DNA from: DASSJT01 sp963715025
Lineage (GTDB): Bacteria; Actinomycetota; Actinomycetes; Actinomycetales; Dermatophilaceae
Reading direction: 5' to 3'
NCBI GenBank assembly: GCA_963715025.1
Contig: CAVQQQ010000002.1
Location: 124,001-188,000, forward strand
Length of the DNA stretch: 64,000 nt
The notes beneath the pieces were generated by a model. That model was given only the letters and a program-made list of their open reading frames with translations, was not told where the DNA came from and made no database searches. Positions 18,390 through 26,432 of the stretch are shown piece after piece (within the stretch, counting starts at the first letter, position 1; each line of letters begins with the position of its first letter). The position numbers and the translations under genes are program-made.

Positions 18390-19448
18390 TCAGCGACCCG
18401 GCGCAGGCACCATGACGCGCCGCATGAGATCTTCCAGGATCGAGGCCGCCGTGCGCCTGGCCAGATGTGCCTCCCCGGTGAGGATGAGCCGGTGGGCCAG
18501 CACGGGGACCACCACGGTCTGAACGTCGTCCGGGAGCACGTGGTCGCGCCCGGCCAGGGCGGCGTGTGCCCGAGCTGCCCGCAGCAGGTGCAGGGTGGCG
18601 CGCGGTGAGGCACCGAGGCGAAGGGCGGGGCTCTGGCGCGTTGCCGTCGCGAGATCGACGACGTACTGCCTGATGGCGGGGCTCGCGAACGTGCCACGCA
18701 CGGCGGCGATCATGCGCCCGACTGTCGCGGCGTCGGTGACCGGCTGAAGCTCGTCGAGCGGCGAGCGCTGCCCGTGCGAGTCGAGCATGTCAACCTCGCT
18801 GCGCACCGACGGATAGCCAATGGAGATCCGAGCCATGAAGCGGTCCCGCTGGGCCTCGGGCAGGGGATACGTGCCCTCCATCTCGATGGGGTTCTGCGTG
18901 GCCATGACGATGAAGGGATGGGGCAGCTCGTAGGTCTGCCCGTCAACGGTGACCTGTCCCTCTTCCATCGATTCCAGGAGGGCCGACTGAGTCTTGGGCG
19001 ATGCCCGGTTGATCTCGTCGCCCACGACCACGTTGGCGAAGATCGCACCCGGGCGGAACTCGAAGTCGCGCACGTCCTGGTTGAAGACGCTGACCCCGGT
19101 GATGTCGCTGGGCAGCAGGTCGGGGGTGAACTGCACCCGTCGGACGGAGCAGTCGATCGACCGGGCCAGGGTCTTGGCCAGCATGGTCTTGCCGACTCCC
19201 GGAACATCCTCGATGAGGAGGTGGCCCTCGGCCAGCAGGACGGTGATGGCGGTGCGGACGACGTCCGGCTTTCCCTCGATGACACTGTTCATTGCGCGCG
19301 CCAGCGCAGTGCTGACCTGCCCCACCAGTTCGAGGTTGCGTCGCGACTCGGCGTCGCTCATCGGACCGCTCGACCGTGGTGTCGATGGCCCGTCCGCTTC
19401 TGCCCCCATGCCTGTGTCCACCCGTCGTTCCTCCGCTGCGCTCGACAT
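18390..19448 (-). CDS. MoxR-family AAA+ ATPase
   Basis: A 352-residue AAA+ ATPase. Walker A is EDVPGVGKTMLAKTLARSID, Walker B is VVVGDEINRASPKTQSALLE, the sensor segment is FIVMATQNPIEMEGTYPLPE, and the C-terminal lid follows. MoxR proteins act as chaperones that insert cofactors or assemble complexes with the neighbouring vWA/DUF58 proteins. The ATG at 19448 is preceded by GGAGTGGAAGGG; the frame is open up to 19754 but that extension is not protein-like. It is first of the minus-strand operon and divergent from mraZ. Confidence 0.92.
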   Translation of the reverse strand: MSSAAEERRVDTGMGAEADGPSTPRSSGPMSDAESRRNLELVGQVSTALARAMNSVIEGKPDVVRTAITVLLAEGHLLIEDVPGVGKTMLAKTLARSIDCSVRRVQFTPDLLPSDITGVSVFNQDVRDFEFRPGAIFANVVVGDEINRASPKTQSALLESMEEGQVTVDGQTYELPHPFIVMATQNPIEMEGTYPLPEAQRDRFMARISIGYPSVRSEVDMLDSHGQRSPLDELQPVTDAATVGRMIAAVRGTFASPAIRQYVVDLATATRQSPALRLGASPRATLHLLRAARAHAALAGRDHVLPDDVQTVVVPVLAHRLILTGEAHLARRTAASILEDLMRRVMVPAPGR

Positions 19449-19801
19449 TGAGCCACCCTTCCACTCCAGCCTGATCGCTTGATCTTCCCCCACTTCCCTC
19501 CACGGCCGACACCCCCGGTGGCGAACCTGTGACCTTCGCCGGCCGCTGAGGTCCCTGCGAGGGCTGGGGGAGCCGCCTCCGACGGGAGTTATAGCGGCGC
19601 GGCCAGTTCGCGGCACGCTCGACGGCGGCGCGTGTGGCGCAGCCTCCTCCACCCATCTCCACGCGCCTGACCAGCAGGAATGCCAGCTGGCCTCGACGTC
19701 AGATGGCCAATCCGTGTCCTGGGTGGTGGAAAGTGGAGTAAGGTGGGGCCCCACGGAGGGCAGGAGAGGACCACGAGAGGACTTCGGGAGGTGAGCCGCA
19801 C
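19449..19801. other. Divergent promoter region between moxR and mraZ
   Basis: These 353 bases separate two outward-reading operons and should hold both promoters. The right part carries the MraZ-box array listed separately. The left part is GC-rich without clear motifs. Long antisense frames cross it but have no protein-like content. Confidence 0.6.
19723..19748 (+). promoter_or_regulatory. MraZ boxes (autoregulatory operator of the dcw cluster)
   Basis: Three GTGG[T/A/G]G units occur at 19723, 19733 and 19743, exactly 10 bases apart, as GTGGTG, GTGGAG and GTGGGG. MraZ is known to bind tandem TGGG-like or GTGG-like repeats about one helical turn apart in its own promoter, and this array lies 54-79 bases before the mraZ start. 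A possible -10 (TAAGGT at 19739-19744) overlaps it, so binding would block transcription. Confidence 0.8.
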
Positions 19802-20233
19802 GTGTTCTTGGGAACCCACAACCCCCGACTGGATGACAAGGGCCGGCTCTTCCTGCCGGCCAAGTTCCGAGACCGCCTCGCCGGCGGCCTGGTCGTCACG
19901 CGTGGTCAGGAGCGATGCCTCTATGTCTTTCCCATGGACGAGTTCGTGAAGGTGGCCGAGCAGATGCGAGGCGCACCCACCACGAGCCGGGCGGCGCGCG
20001 ACTACATGCGCGTCTTCCTGTCCGGCGCGTCCGATGAGATCCCCGACAGGCAGGGACGAGTCACCATTCCCGTCAGCCTGCGCAAGTACGCCGGCCTCGA
20101 GCGGGACTGCACCGTCATCGGCGCCGGCGCTCGCGTCGAGGTCTGGGACACATCCGCGTGGACGTCCTACCTGGAGAGCACTGAGCAGGCCTACGCAGAC
20201 CAGGCCGAGGAGGTGATTCCTGGGCTGCTCTGA
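19802..20233 (+). CDS. mraZ: Transcriptional regulator MraZ
   Basis: A 143-residue protein with two SpoVT/AbrB-like halves. The first is FLGTHNPRLDDKGRLFLPAK and the second is GASDEIPDRQGRVTIPVSLR, each ending in the DxxGR.x(L/I)P signature. MraZ is a ring-forming DNA-binding repressor or modulator of the division and cell-wall cluster that it heads. GTG at 19802 follows GGGAGGTGAG. It is the first gene of the cluster, and the upstream box array suggests that it controls itself. Confidence 0.95.
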   Translation: MFLGTHNPRLDDKGRLFLPAKFRDRLAGGLVVTRGQERCLYVFPMDEFVKVAEQMRGAPTTSRAARDYMRVFLSGASDEIPDRQGRVTIPVSLRKYAGLERDCTVIGAGARVEVWDTSAWTSYLESTEQAYADQAEEVIPGLL

Positions 20234-20539
20234 CGAGGAGCCGGATTGCCCTACCACGAGCACCGCCGCGACCTGGTGGCCCCGACCAGCACGCGGCTCC
20301 GCACCGCCAAAGAACGACAGGCACGACTTCGGCCGCTGGCACTCCTGGTGCCAGGTCTCCAGCCGCTCGCCACCCGGCGCGACTTCCCCCGCGTCGGGCA
20401 GCAGGGCGGATGGGGACCTGACACCAGGACCTCCAGGAGCCGACCGCACGGACCGCACGCAGCGCACTCGCAAACGACGCACAGCGATACGACACGGCCC
20501 GCCAGACGCAGCCCGCACCAACGGATCGGAAAGACGCGC
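20234..20539 (+). other. Leader between mraZ and rsmH
   Basis: The frame of rsmH stays open back to 20246, but the extra 98 residues are Arg-rich, lack any RsmH similarity and would give an abnormally long protein. I treat the stretch as untranslated, or possibly as a second promoter region. No hairpin or box stood out. Confidence 0.5.
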
Positions 20540-21517
20540 ATGAGCCCTCGGGGAACGGCCGCAGACCGCCACGTGCCGGTCATGCGCGAGCGCGTTCTCG
20601 AGTTGCTCGCCCCGGCTCTTCAGGAGCCCGGGTCGGTGTACGTCGACGGCACGCTCGGGATGGGCGGCCACATGGAGGCCATGCTTCTCGCCTGCCCGCA
20701 GGCCCGCGGACTTGGGATCGACCGCGATCGGGAGGCCCTCGAGCTGGCCGGCGAGCGCCTCGCTCCGTTTGGCGATCGCATCACCCTCATCCACGCCGTC
20801 TACGACGAGATGCCGGCTGCTCTGGCCGAGGCGGGCATTGCCGAGGCCTCGGCGGTGCTCTTCGACCTCGGCGTGTCGTCGCTGCAGCTCGACGAAGTGG
20901 ACCGGGGCTTCGCCTACGCCCACGATGCGCCCCTGGACATGCGCATGGACCAGGGATCGGGAGCGACCGCTGCAGACGTCCTCAACACCTACGACGCCCA
21001 CGACCTCGAGCGCATCCTCCGCCTGTACGGGGAGGAGCGCTTCGCGCGCAGGGTGGCCGCTGCGATCGTCCGCGAACGTGCCGACGCGCCGTTCACGACG
21101 TCCGGCCGGCTGGTCGAGCTGCTCCGCCGGGTGATTCCCGCAGCGTCCCAGAGGAGCGGAGGACACCCCGCCAAGCGCACGTTCCAGGCCCTGCGCATTG
21201 AGGTCAACGCCGAGCTCCGCGCGTGGGAGTCCGCCCTTCCCGCCGCCGTCGACTCGCTTCGCGTGGGTGGTCGCATCGCGGTGCTCAGCTACCACTCGCT
21301 CGAGGACCGCATCACCAAACGGGTCTTCGCGGCAGGAGCCCGGAGCAGCGCCCCCGAAGGCCTGCCGGTGGAGCTGCCCGAGCACACGGCATACCTCCGC
21401 CTGCTCACTCGCGGGGCAGAGGAGCCCAGCGACGACGAGAAGTCCGCGAACCCGCGGTCTGCCTCGGCCCGCCTGCGGGCCGCGGAGCGGACCCGCAAGC
21501 GGAAGGAGCAGCGATGA
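20540..21517 (+). CDS. rsmH: 16S rRNA (cytosine(1402)-N4)-methyltransferase RsmH
   Basis: A 325-residue methyltransferase beginning ADRHVPVMRERVLELLAP. It has VYVDGTLGMGGHMEAML as the SAM-binding strand, FDLGVSSLQLDEVDRGFAYA, PLDMRMDQ, HPAKRTFQALRIEVN and IAVLSYHSLEDRITK, all RsmH hallmarks. It methylates N4 of C1402 in 16S rRNA in the decoding centre. The ATG at 20540 follows GGATCGGAAAG. The stop overlaps the next start (ATGA), coupling it to ftsL. Confidence 0.95.
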   Translation: MSPRGTAADRHVPVMRERVLELLAPALQEPGSVYVDGTLGMGGHMEAMLLACPQARGLGIDRDREALELAGERLAPFGDRITLIHAVYDEMPAALAEAGIAEASAVLFDLGVSSLQLDEVDRGFAYAHDAPLDMRMDQGSGATAADVLNTYDAHDLERILRLYGEERFARRVAAAIVRERADAPFTTSGRLVELLRRVIPAASQRSGGHPAKRTFQALRIEVNAELRAWESALPAAVDSLRVGGRIAVLSYHSLEDRITKRVFAAGARSSAPEGLPVELPEHTAYLRLLTRGAEEPSDDEKSANPRSASARLRAAERTRKRKEQR

Positions 21518-22206
21518 GCCAGACCAGCGCCACCGCAAGGGTTGCCGCGCGCGCTCCCGTCCGCCGCGAGAGTCCCGCCCAGCGGCTGCGCGTCGTGCCC
21601 GGCGCAGCTGGGGAGCCGCGCGGCGGGCTCTTCGCGGCGCTGTGCGTCACGCTGCTGGCCGGGGGCCTGCTGGCGGTCCTCATGCTCAATACCTCCCTGG
21701 CCCAGGGATCCTTCGTGCTCCACGACCTCCAGGCCCGGTCTGGGGAGCTCGACGACACACAGGAGGCACTGACCCAGGCGATCGACGCCCAGCGGGCGCC
21801 GGCCCAACTGGCGCGGCAGGCCCGCGCGCTCGGCATGGTGCCGGCCGACTCCGCAGCCTTCCTGCGGCTGAGCGACGGGAAGATCCTCGGCGTCGCCAAG
21901 ACGGCCGAGCGAGATCCCGGCTTCGCCGTTGTCACAGCGCCAGTCCCGGTGCGTCAGGCACAGCCGACCACCCCGGCACCGAAGAAGACCGTCGTGAAGG
22001 AGGGGAACCTCACGACGACGACCGTCGTCTCCGTCCGCGCCAACGGCGAGGTCGTCACCACGGTCACAACGGTCGACGCCAAGACGAGGACAACGACGAC
22101 CAGGACGACGGTCACGCAGCCCCCAAGTCCCACCCGCACGGCGTCATCGACTGCTGCGCCGAGCACCACGACCAGTCCCCAACCCACGACTCCGCCTGTC
22201 GGGTGA
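21514..22206 (+). CDS. ftsL: FtsL-like division protein with long Thr-rich tail
   Basis: A 230-residue bitopic protein. A basic cytoplasmic part precedes one transmembrane helix (LFAALCVTLLAGGLLAVLML, about residues 44-63) and a coiled coil (SFVLHDLQARSGELDDTQEA). The segment ARQARALGMVPADSAAFLRL is the usual FtsL ending before the tail. Beyond residue about 140 comes a Thr/Pro-rich extracytoplasmic tail that most FtsL proteins lack. FtsL links FtsQ/DivIC-type proteins to FtsW and FtsI at the septum. Its position between rsmH and ftsI and the ATGA overlap support the call, although sequence conservation in this family is low. Confidence 0.85.
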   Translation: MSQTSATARVAARAPVRRESPAQRLRVVPGAAGEPRGGLFAALCVTLLAGGLLAVLMLNTSLAQGSFVLHDLQARSGELDDTQEALTQAIDAQRAPAQLARQARALGMVPADSAAFLRLSDGKILGVAKTAERDPGFAVVTAPVPVRQAQPTTPAPKKTVVKEGNLTTTTVVSVRANGEVVTTVTTVDAKTRTTTTRTTVTQPPSPTRTASSTAAPSTTTSPQPTTPPVG

Positions 22207-22308
22207 GGGAGGGCACCAAAGACCGCACCCAGCCCAGTCCACTGTCCATCCCAGCCGAGCACGAGCAGAGACCGGCCACCAGGAGCATTCCGCTGAGAGG
22301 GGAGCACC

Positions 22309-24873
22309 GTGACCCAGGGGCACGGCAAGCGCAGCCCGCGCCGGCAGTCGGCCGCGCCTGTCGCCCGGCGGCCCGCCGACTCGCCGTCGTCCCAGAGCCG
22401 TCGCGCCACCGGCGCGGCACGATCTCAGCAGGTCGCTCCGCGGTCGTCGGTGCCGAAGCCGGTCCCTGCCGCGGGCAGCGCCAATCCGGCGACGCGGAAG
22501 CCGCCCGCACCTGGGAAGGGACGGAAGCCGCCAGCCCAGGCCACGGCACGGAAGCCGCCCGCCCCGGGGACGGGACGGAAGCCGCCCGCCGAAGCCACGG
22601 GCCGAAAGCCGCCCGCCCCCGCGGCTGGTCGGAAGCCGCCGGCACCAGCGGCCACGTCGAGGCAGTCCGCCCCTGCGGCTGGTCGGAAGCCGCCGGCGCC
22701 AGCGGCCACGCGGAAGTCGTCCGGCGCAGCGAACCCTCGTAGGGCGTCTGTTCCCGCAACTGCTCGAACGGTCCCTGGTCCCATCGACCGGACCGATGCC
22801 CCGGCAGTGCGGATCGCCCGGGATGACCGTCGGGGCACAGGCCGCCCTGCGAGCGCCCGCCCTGCGAGCGCCCACCCTGGACCCGCCCGATCTGCACGTG
22901 CGCGCGCCGACACCGGGCGTCCCCGCGCCGGGCACCCTGCGAACGGCAGCGCCGGCACCGGCCGCCCCACTGATGGCTCTCAGCTGACGCCGACCACCCC
23001 CAACCGCCGCGCGAGGCGGTCCGCCCCGCCGCCCCGTGCACCACGACGTCACCGAGCCATCCGGACGGGAAGTCCCAAGCGGCGGATGCGGGCCTTGACG
23101 GTGGCAATCGTGTTTGTCTTCAGCATCTTCGGCGCCCAGCTGCTGCGCCTCCAGGGCTTCGACGCGGCGGCGACGGCTGCGAGCGCTCTCTCCGAGCGCA
23201 CACAGACCGAGGAGATCCCCGCTCTGCGCGGCCGGATCCTCGACGCCAACGGCAAGGTGCTGGCCGCAAGCCTCGAGCGTCGGCAGGTGGTGGCCGATCA
23301 GACGGCCGTGCCCGAGTACCAGAAGACGGTCGACAACACGCGGACCAAGGTGGGGGTCGCCGGCGCGGTGGCTGACCTGGCCCCCCTCCTCGGCATGTCC
23401 CCAGATGCCCTCACCCCGATGCTGACCGGCAAGGCGCGATATCGCATCGTTGCGAAGAGTGTCACGCCCCTCACCTGGCGCAAGATCAGCGAGCTGGGCA
23501 TTCCCGGCATCTACAGCGAGCGCACCACCAGCACCCGGTCGTACCCCCAGCCCATGGACGCCGCCTCGCTGGTCGGCTTCATGCAGGACTCGGGGGCGCC
23601 AGGGGGTGGGCTCGAGGTGATGCTCGACCGCACCCTGAAGGGCAAGGCCGGTCACGAGGCCGTGGAGACGGCGCCCAACGGTCGCGTGATACCCAGCGGC
23701 CAGCAGGAGATCACCCCCGCGGTCCCAGGCCACGACGTCAAGCTCACCATCAACTCCGACCTCCAGTGGTATGCGCAGAATGCCTTGGCGCAGAAGGTGA
23801 TCGAGACCCAGGCACTCTCGGGCTCGGTGGTGGTCCAGAGCGTGAAGACGGGCAAGCTGCTGGCCGTCGCGTCCTACCCGACTTTCGACTCCAACAACCC
23901 GGGCCAGGCAGGAGGCCGCCTCACGAACCTGGCTTTCAACGATGTCTACGAGCCGGGGTCGACCGGCAAGGTGATGACCGCCGCCGCAGCTCTGGAAGAG
24001 GGTGTCGTCACCCCAGCGACCCCGGTCGTCGTCCCCAACACCCTGCACCGGTCCGACCGGACCTTCCACGACTCCCACAACCACCCCACCGAATACCTCA
24101 CCTTCTCGGGTGTTCTCGCCCAGTCGAGCAACCTCGGCACGATCCTCGCGGGTGAGCGCGTGAGCCCACAGAAGCTCGAGGGCTACTTCCGCAAGTTCGG
24201 GATCGGCTCGACCAGCGGCATGGGCTTCCCGGGGGAGAGCCCGGGCCTGCTCGCGCCGCACGCCAAGTGGAGCGGGTCGCAGCGCTACACCGTGCTGTTC
24301 GGCCAGGGGCTCTCCCTGACGGCCATCCAGGCAGCAGGGGTCTACCAGACCATCGCCAACAACGGCGTCCGCATCCCACCGCGCATCGTCGAGAGCGTGG
24401 CCGACGACGAGGGGACATTCCAGCCGTCCGACCAGCCGAGCGGCGTCCGTGTGGTCTCGCCGACGGTCGCGCAGGAACTGCGGCGCATGCTCGAGGGTGT
24501 CGTCAGCAGCGAGGGCACCGCACCGCAGGCCAAGGTCGCCGGCTACCGGATCGCGGGCAAGACCGGCACCGCCGACCGTTACGACGCGAGGGTCGGCGGC
24601 TACTCGGGCAAGACCGCGAGTTTCATCGGCTTCGCTCCTGCCGACAATCCCGAGATCGTCGTGGCGGTCACCCTGCAGCGCCCGGTCAAGGGCTACTACG
24701 GTGGCCAGGTCGCGGCGCCGGTGTTCCGCGACGTCACGACCTACGCACTCCAGGCCCTGCAGATCCCACCCACGTCGGGCAAGCCGACTCGGGTCACCCT
24801 CAAGCTCGACGGACCACCGGCGGCGGACGACCCGAAGGTGATCCGTGACCGGCGCGGCGGCTCGGGCGGGTAG
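22309..24873 (+). CDS. ftsI: Peptidoglycan transpeptidase FtsI (class B PBP3) with repeat-rich N terminus
   Basis: An 854-residue class B penicillin-binding protein, about 200 residues longer than usual. Residues 1-259 are a basic, Pro/Lys/Arg-rich cytoplasmic extension with tandem RKPPAP units. One transmembrane helix follows (about 260-282, ALTVAIVFVFSIFGAQLL), then the pedestal domain and the transpeptidase. Active-site motifs are all present: Ser551-x-x-Lys554 in PGSTGK, Ser606-Ser607-Asn608, and Lys751-Thr-Gly in GKTGTA. It cross-links septal peptidoglycan with FtsW. GTG at 22309 follows GAGAGGGGAG; an internal start at residue 260 would give a normal-sized core. Confidence 0.93.
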   Translation: MTQGHGKRSPRRQSAAPVARRPADSPSSQSRRATGAARSQQVAPRSSVPKPVPAAGSANPATRKPPAPGKGRKPPAQATARKPPAPGTGRKPPAEATGRKPPAPAAGRKPPAPAATSRQSAPAAGRKPPAPAATRKSSGAANPRRASVPATARTVPGPIDRTDAPAVRIARDDRRGTGRPASARPASAHPGPARSARARADTGRPRAGHPANGSAGTGRPTDGSQLTPTTPNRRARRSAPPPRAPRRHRAIRTGSPKRRMRALTVAIVFVFSIFGAQLLRLQGFDAAATAASALSERTQTEEIPALRGRILDANGKVLAASLERRQVVADQTAVPEYQKTVDNTRTKVGVAGAVADLAPLLGMSPDALTPMLTGKARYRIVAKSVTPLTWRKISELGIPGIYSERTTSTRSYPQPMDAASLVGFMQDSGAPGGGLEVMLDRTLKGKAGHEAVETAPNGRVIPSGQQEITPAVPGHDVKLTINSDLQWYAQNALAQKVIETQALSGSVVVQSVKTGKLLAVASYPTFDSNNPGQAGGRLTNLAFNDVYEPGSTGKVMTAAAALEEGVVTPATPVVVPNTLHRSDRTFHDSHNHPTEYLTFSGVLAQSSNLGTILAGERVSPQKLEGYFRKFGIGSTSGMGFPGESPGLLAPHAKWSGSQRYTVLFGQGLSLTAIQAAGVYQTIANNGVRIPPRIVESVADDEGTFQPSDQPSGVRVVSPTVAQELRRMLEGVVSSEGTAPQAKVAGYRIAGKTGTADRYDARVGGYSGKTASFIGFAPADNPEIVVAVTLQRPVKGYYGGQVAAPVFRDVTTYALQALQIPPTSGKPTRVTLKLDGPPAADDPKVIRDRRGGSGG
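22495..22735 (+). repeat. 27-bp tandem minisatellite inside ftsI
   Basis: About seven imperfect copies of a 9-residue unit RKPPAPxxG (variants RKPPAQATA, RKPPAEATG, RKPPAPAAG, RKPPAPAAT) lie in the cytoplasmic tail of FtsI. At DNA level the unit starts CGGAAGCCGCC. The number of copies is likely to vary between strains by slippage. Confidence 0.85.
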
Positions 24874-24884
24874 CCTCGCTCCTC

Positions 24885-26432
24885 GTGGCCACACCCCGAC
24901 CGCAGCCCGCTCCCACCACCCCGCTGTCCGCGATTGCCCGGCGCGTGGGCGCCGCTACCCCCACCTCCGAGGTCGTCGTGACGGGCGTGACCCTCAACTC
25001 GCGCGAGGTGCAGCCCGGTGATCTGTATGCCGGTCTGCCGGGTGCGAATGCGCACGGTGCCAGCTACGCGCGGGATGCCGTCGAGTCCGGGGCCGTGGCC
25101 GCCCTCACCGACTCAAGGGGCCAGGCCATCCTGGCCGAGGCCGAGGTCACGGTGCCGACCCTCGTGGTCGAGGACCCCCGGGCCGTGCTGGGCTCGGCTG
25201 CTGCCCTGGTGTACGGCACCGACAGCCTGCGGCTGACCCTGTTCGGGATCACCGGCACCAACGGGAAGACCACCACCGCGTACCTGATCGCATCTGCACT
25301 CGAGGCGCTGCACCGGCATACCGGCCTGATCGGCACGGTGGAGACCCGGATCGGCGACGAGCGCGTCCAGAGTGTCCGCACGACGCCCGAGGCGACCGAG
25401 CTCCATGCCCTCCTCGCGGTGATGGACCAGCGCGGCACCGACGTCTGCGTCATGGAGGTCTCGAGCCACGCACTCGACCAGCACCGGGTCGACGGAGTGG
25501 TCTACGACATCGTCCTGTTCACGAACCTCTCCCAGGACCACCTCGACTACCACGGCACGATGCGCGAGTACTTCGATGCCAAGGCCAGCCTCTTCACGCC
25601 CCAGCGGGCCCGGAGAGGCGTCGTCTGCGTCGACGACGTCTGGGGCCGGGAGCTGGTCGCGCGCGCCGGGATCCCGGTCACCACGTTGGCATCCGACCCG
25701 GGTGTTCCGGCCGACTGGCGGGTCGAGCCGGTGGCGGGCGAACCGGCCGCCTTCACCCTGAGCGGTGCAGGCGTGTCGCTCCCACTCCGCTCGGCCCTTC
25801 CCGGCGACTTCAACCGGGTGAACACGGCGCTCGCCGCGGTGGCGCTCCTCCAGAGCGGGGTGGCGCCCCAGGAGGCCGCTCGCGCGGTGCTCACCGACCC
25901 GCACGTCCCCGGGCGCATGGAGCGGGTGAACCTCGGCGCCCTGGCCCAGGGCGACACGCCGCTCGCCGTCGTCGACTATGCCCACACCCCCGACGCCGTC
26001 GCTGCGGCCCTTGCTGCGCTCCGCCCTGCAACTGCCGGGGCCCTCGTCGTGGTCCTCGGAGCAGGCGGCGACCGGGACCGCGGCAAACGCGCCGACATGG
26101 GCGCTGCCGCGGCCAGAGGCGCCGACGTAGTCTTCGTCACCGACGACAACCCGCGCACCGAGGACCCGGCTCGCATCCGCGCAGCGGTGCTTGCCGGCGC
26201 CGCTGCGGCCGGCACGCAGGCTGTGCTCCACGACGTGGGGTCGCGGGCGCAGGCCATCAGGGAGGCCGTGGCAGCGGCCGTAGCTGCGGGCCCCGGCAGC
26301 ACCGTGGCCGTTGTAGGCAAGGGGCACGAGACAGGGCAGGAGGTCGCCGGCACCATCCACCCGTTCGACGACCGCGACGAGCTGCGCCAAGCCCTGCACC
26401 ACATCTTCGCAAGCAAAGGTTCACCCGATTGA
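24885..26432 (+). CDS. murE: UDP-MurNAc-tripeptide synthetase MurE (meso-DAP adding)
   Basis: A 515-residue Mur ligase with the ATP loop FGITGTNGKTTTAYL, the carbamoylated-Lys region YFDAKASLF, and VVDYAHTPDAV. The amino-acid selector is DDNPRTEDP, with DNPR at residues 421-424; in this family DNPR marks enzymes adding meso-diaminopimelate rather than lysine. It adds the third residue to UDP-MurNAc-L-Ala-D-Glu in the cytoplasm. The GTG start lies 11 bases after the ftsI stop. Confidence 0.95.
   Translation: MATPRPQPAPTTPLSAIARRVGAATPTSEVVVTGVTLNSREVQPGDLYAGLPGANAHGASYARDAVESGAVAALTDSRGQAILAEAEVTVPTLVVEDPRAVLGSAAALVYGTDSLRLTLFGITGTNGKTTTAYLIASALEALHRHTGLIGTVETRIGDERVQSVRTTPEATELHALLAVMDQRGTDVCVMEVSSHALDQHRVDGVVYDIVLFTNLSQDHLDYHGTMREYFDAKASLFTPQRARRGVVCVDDVWGRELVARAGIPVTTLASDPGVPADWRVEPVAGEPAAFTLSGAGVSLPLRSALPGDFNRVNTALAAVALLQSGVAPQEAARAVLTDPHVPGRMERVNLGALAQGDTPLAVVDYAHTPDAVAAALAALRPATAGALVVVLGAGGDRDRGKRADMGAAAARGADVVFVTDDNPRTEDPARIRAAVLAGAAAAGTQAVLHDVGSRAQAIREAVAAAVAAGPGSTVAVVGKGHETGQEVAGTIHPFDDRDELRQALHHIFASKGSPD

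Noticed and set aside
20246..20539. N-terminal extension of RsmH
   Set aside because: It is Arg-rich, unlike any RsmH start; the ATG at 20540 gives the usual length.
19589..21538. A 649-codon minus-strand frame across mraZ and rsmH
   Set aside because: No recognisable product, and it overlaps two well-supported genes and their promoter.
22144..24894. A 916-codon minus-strand frame across ftsI
   Set aside because: It is antisense shadow with low-complexity, domain-free content opposite an intact FtsI.
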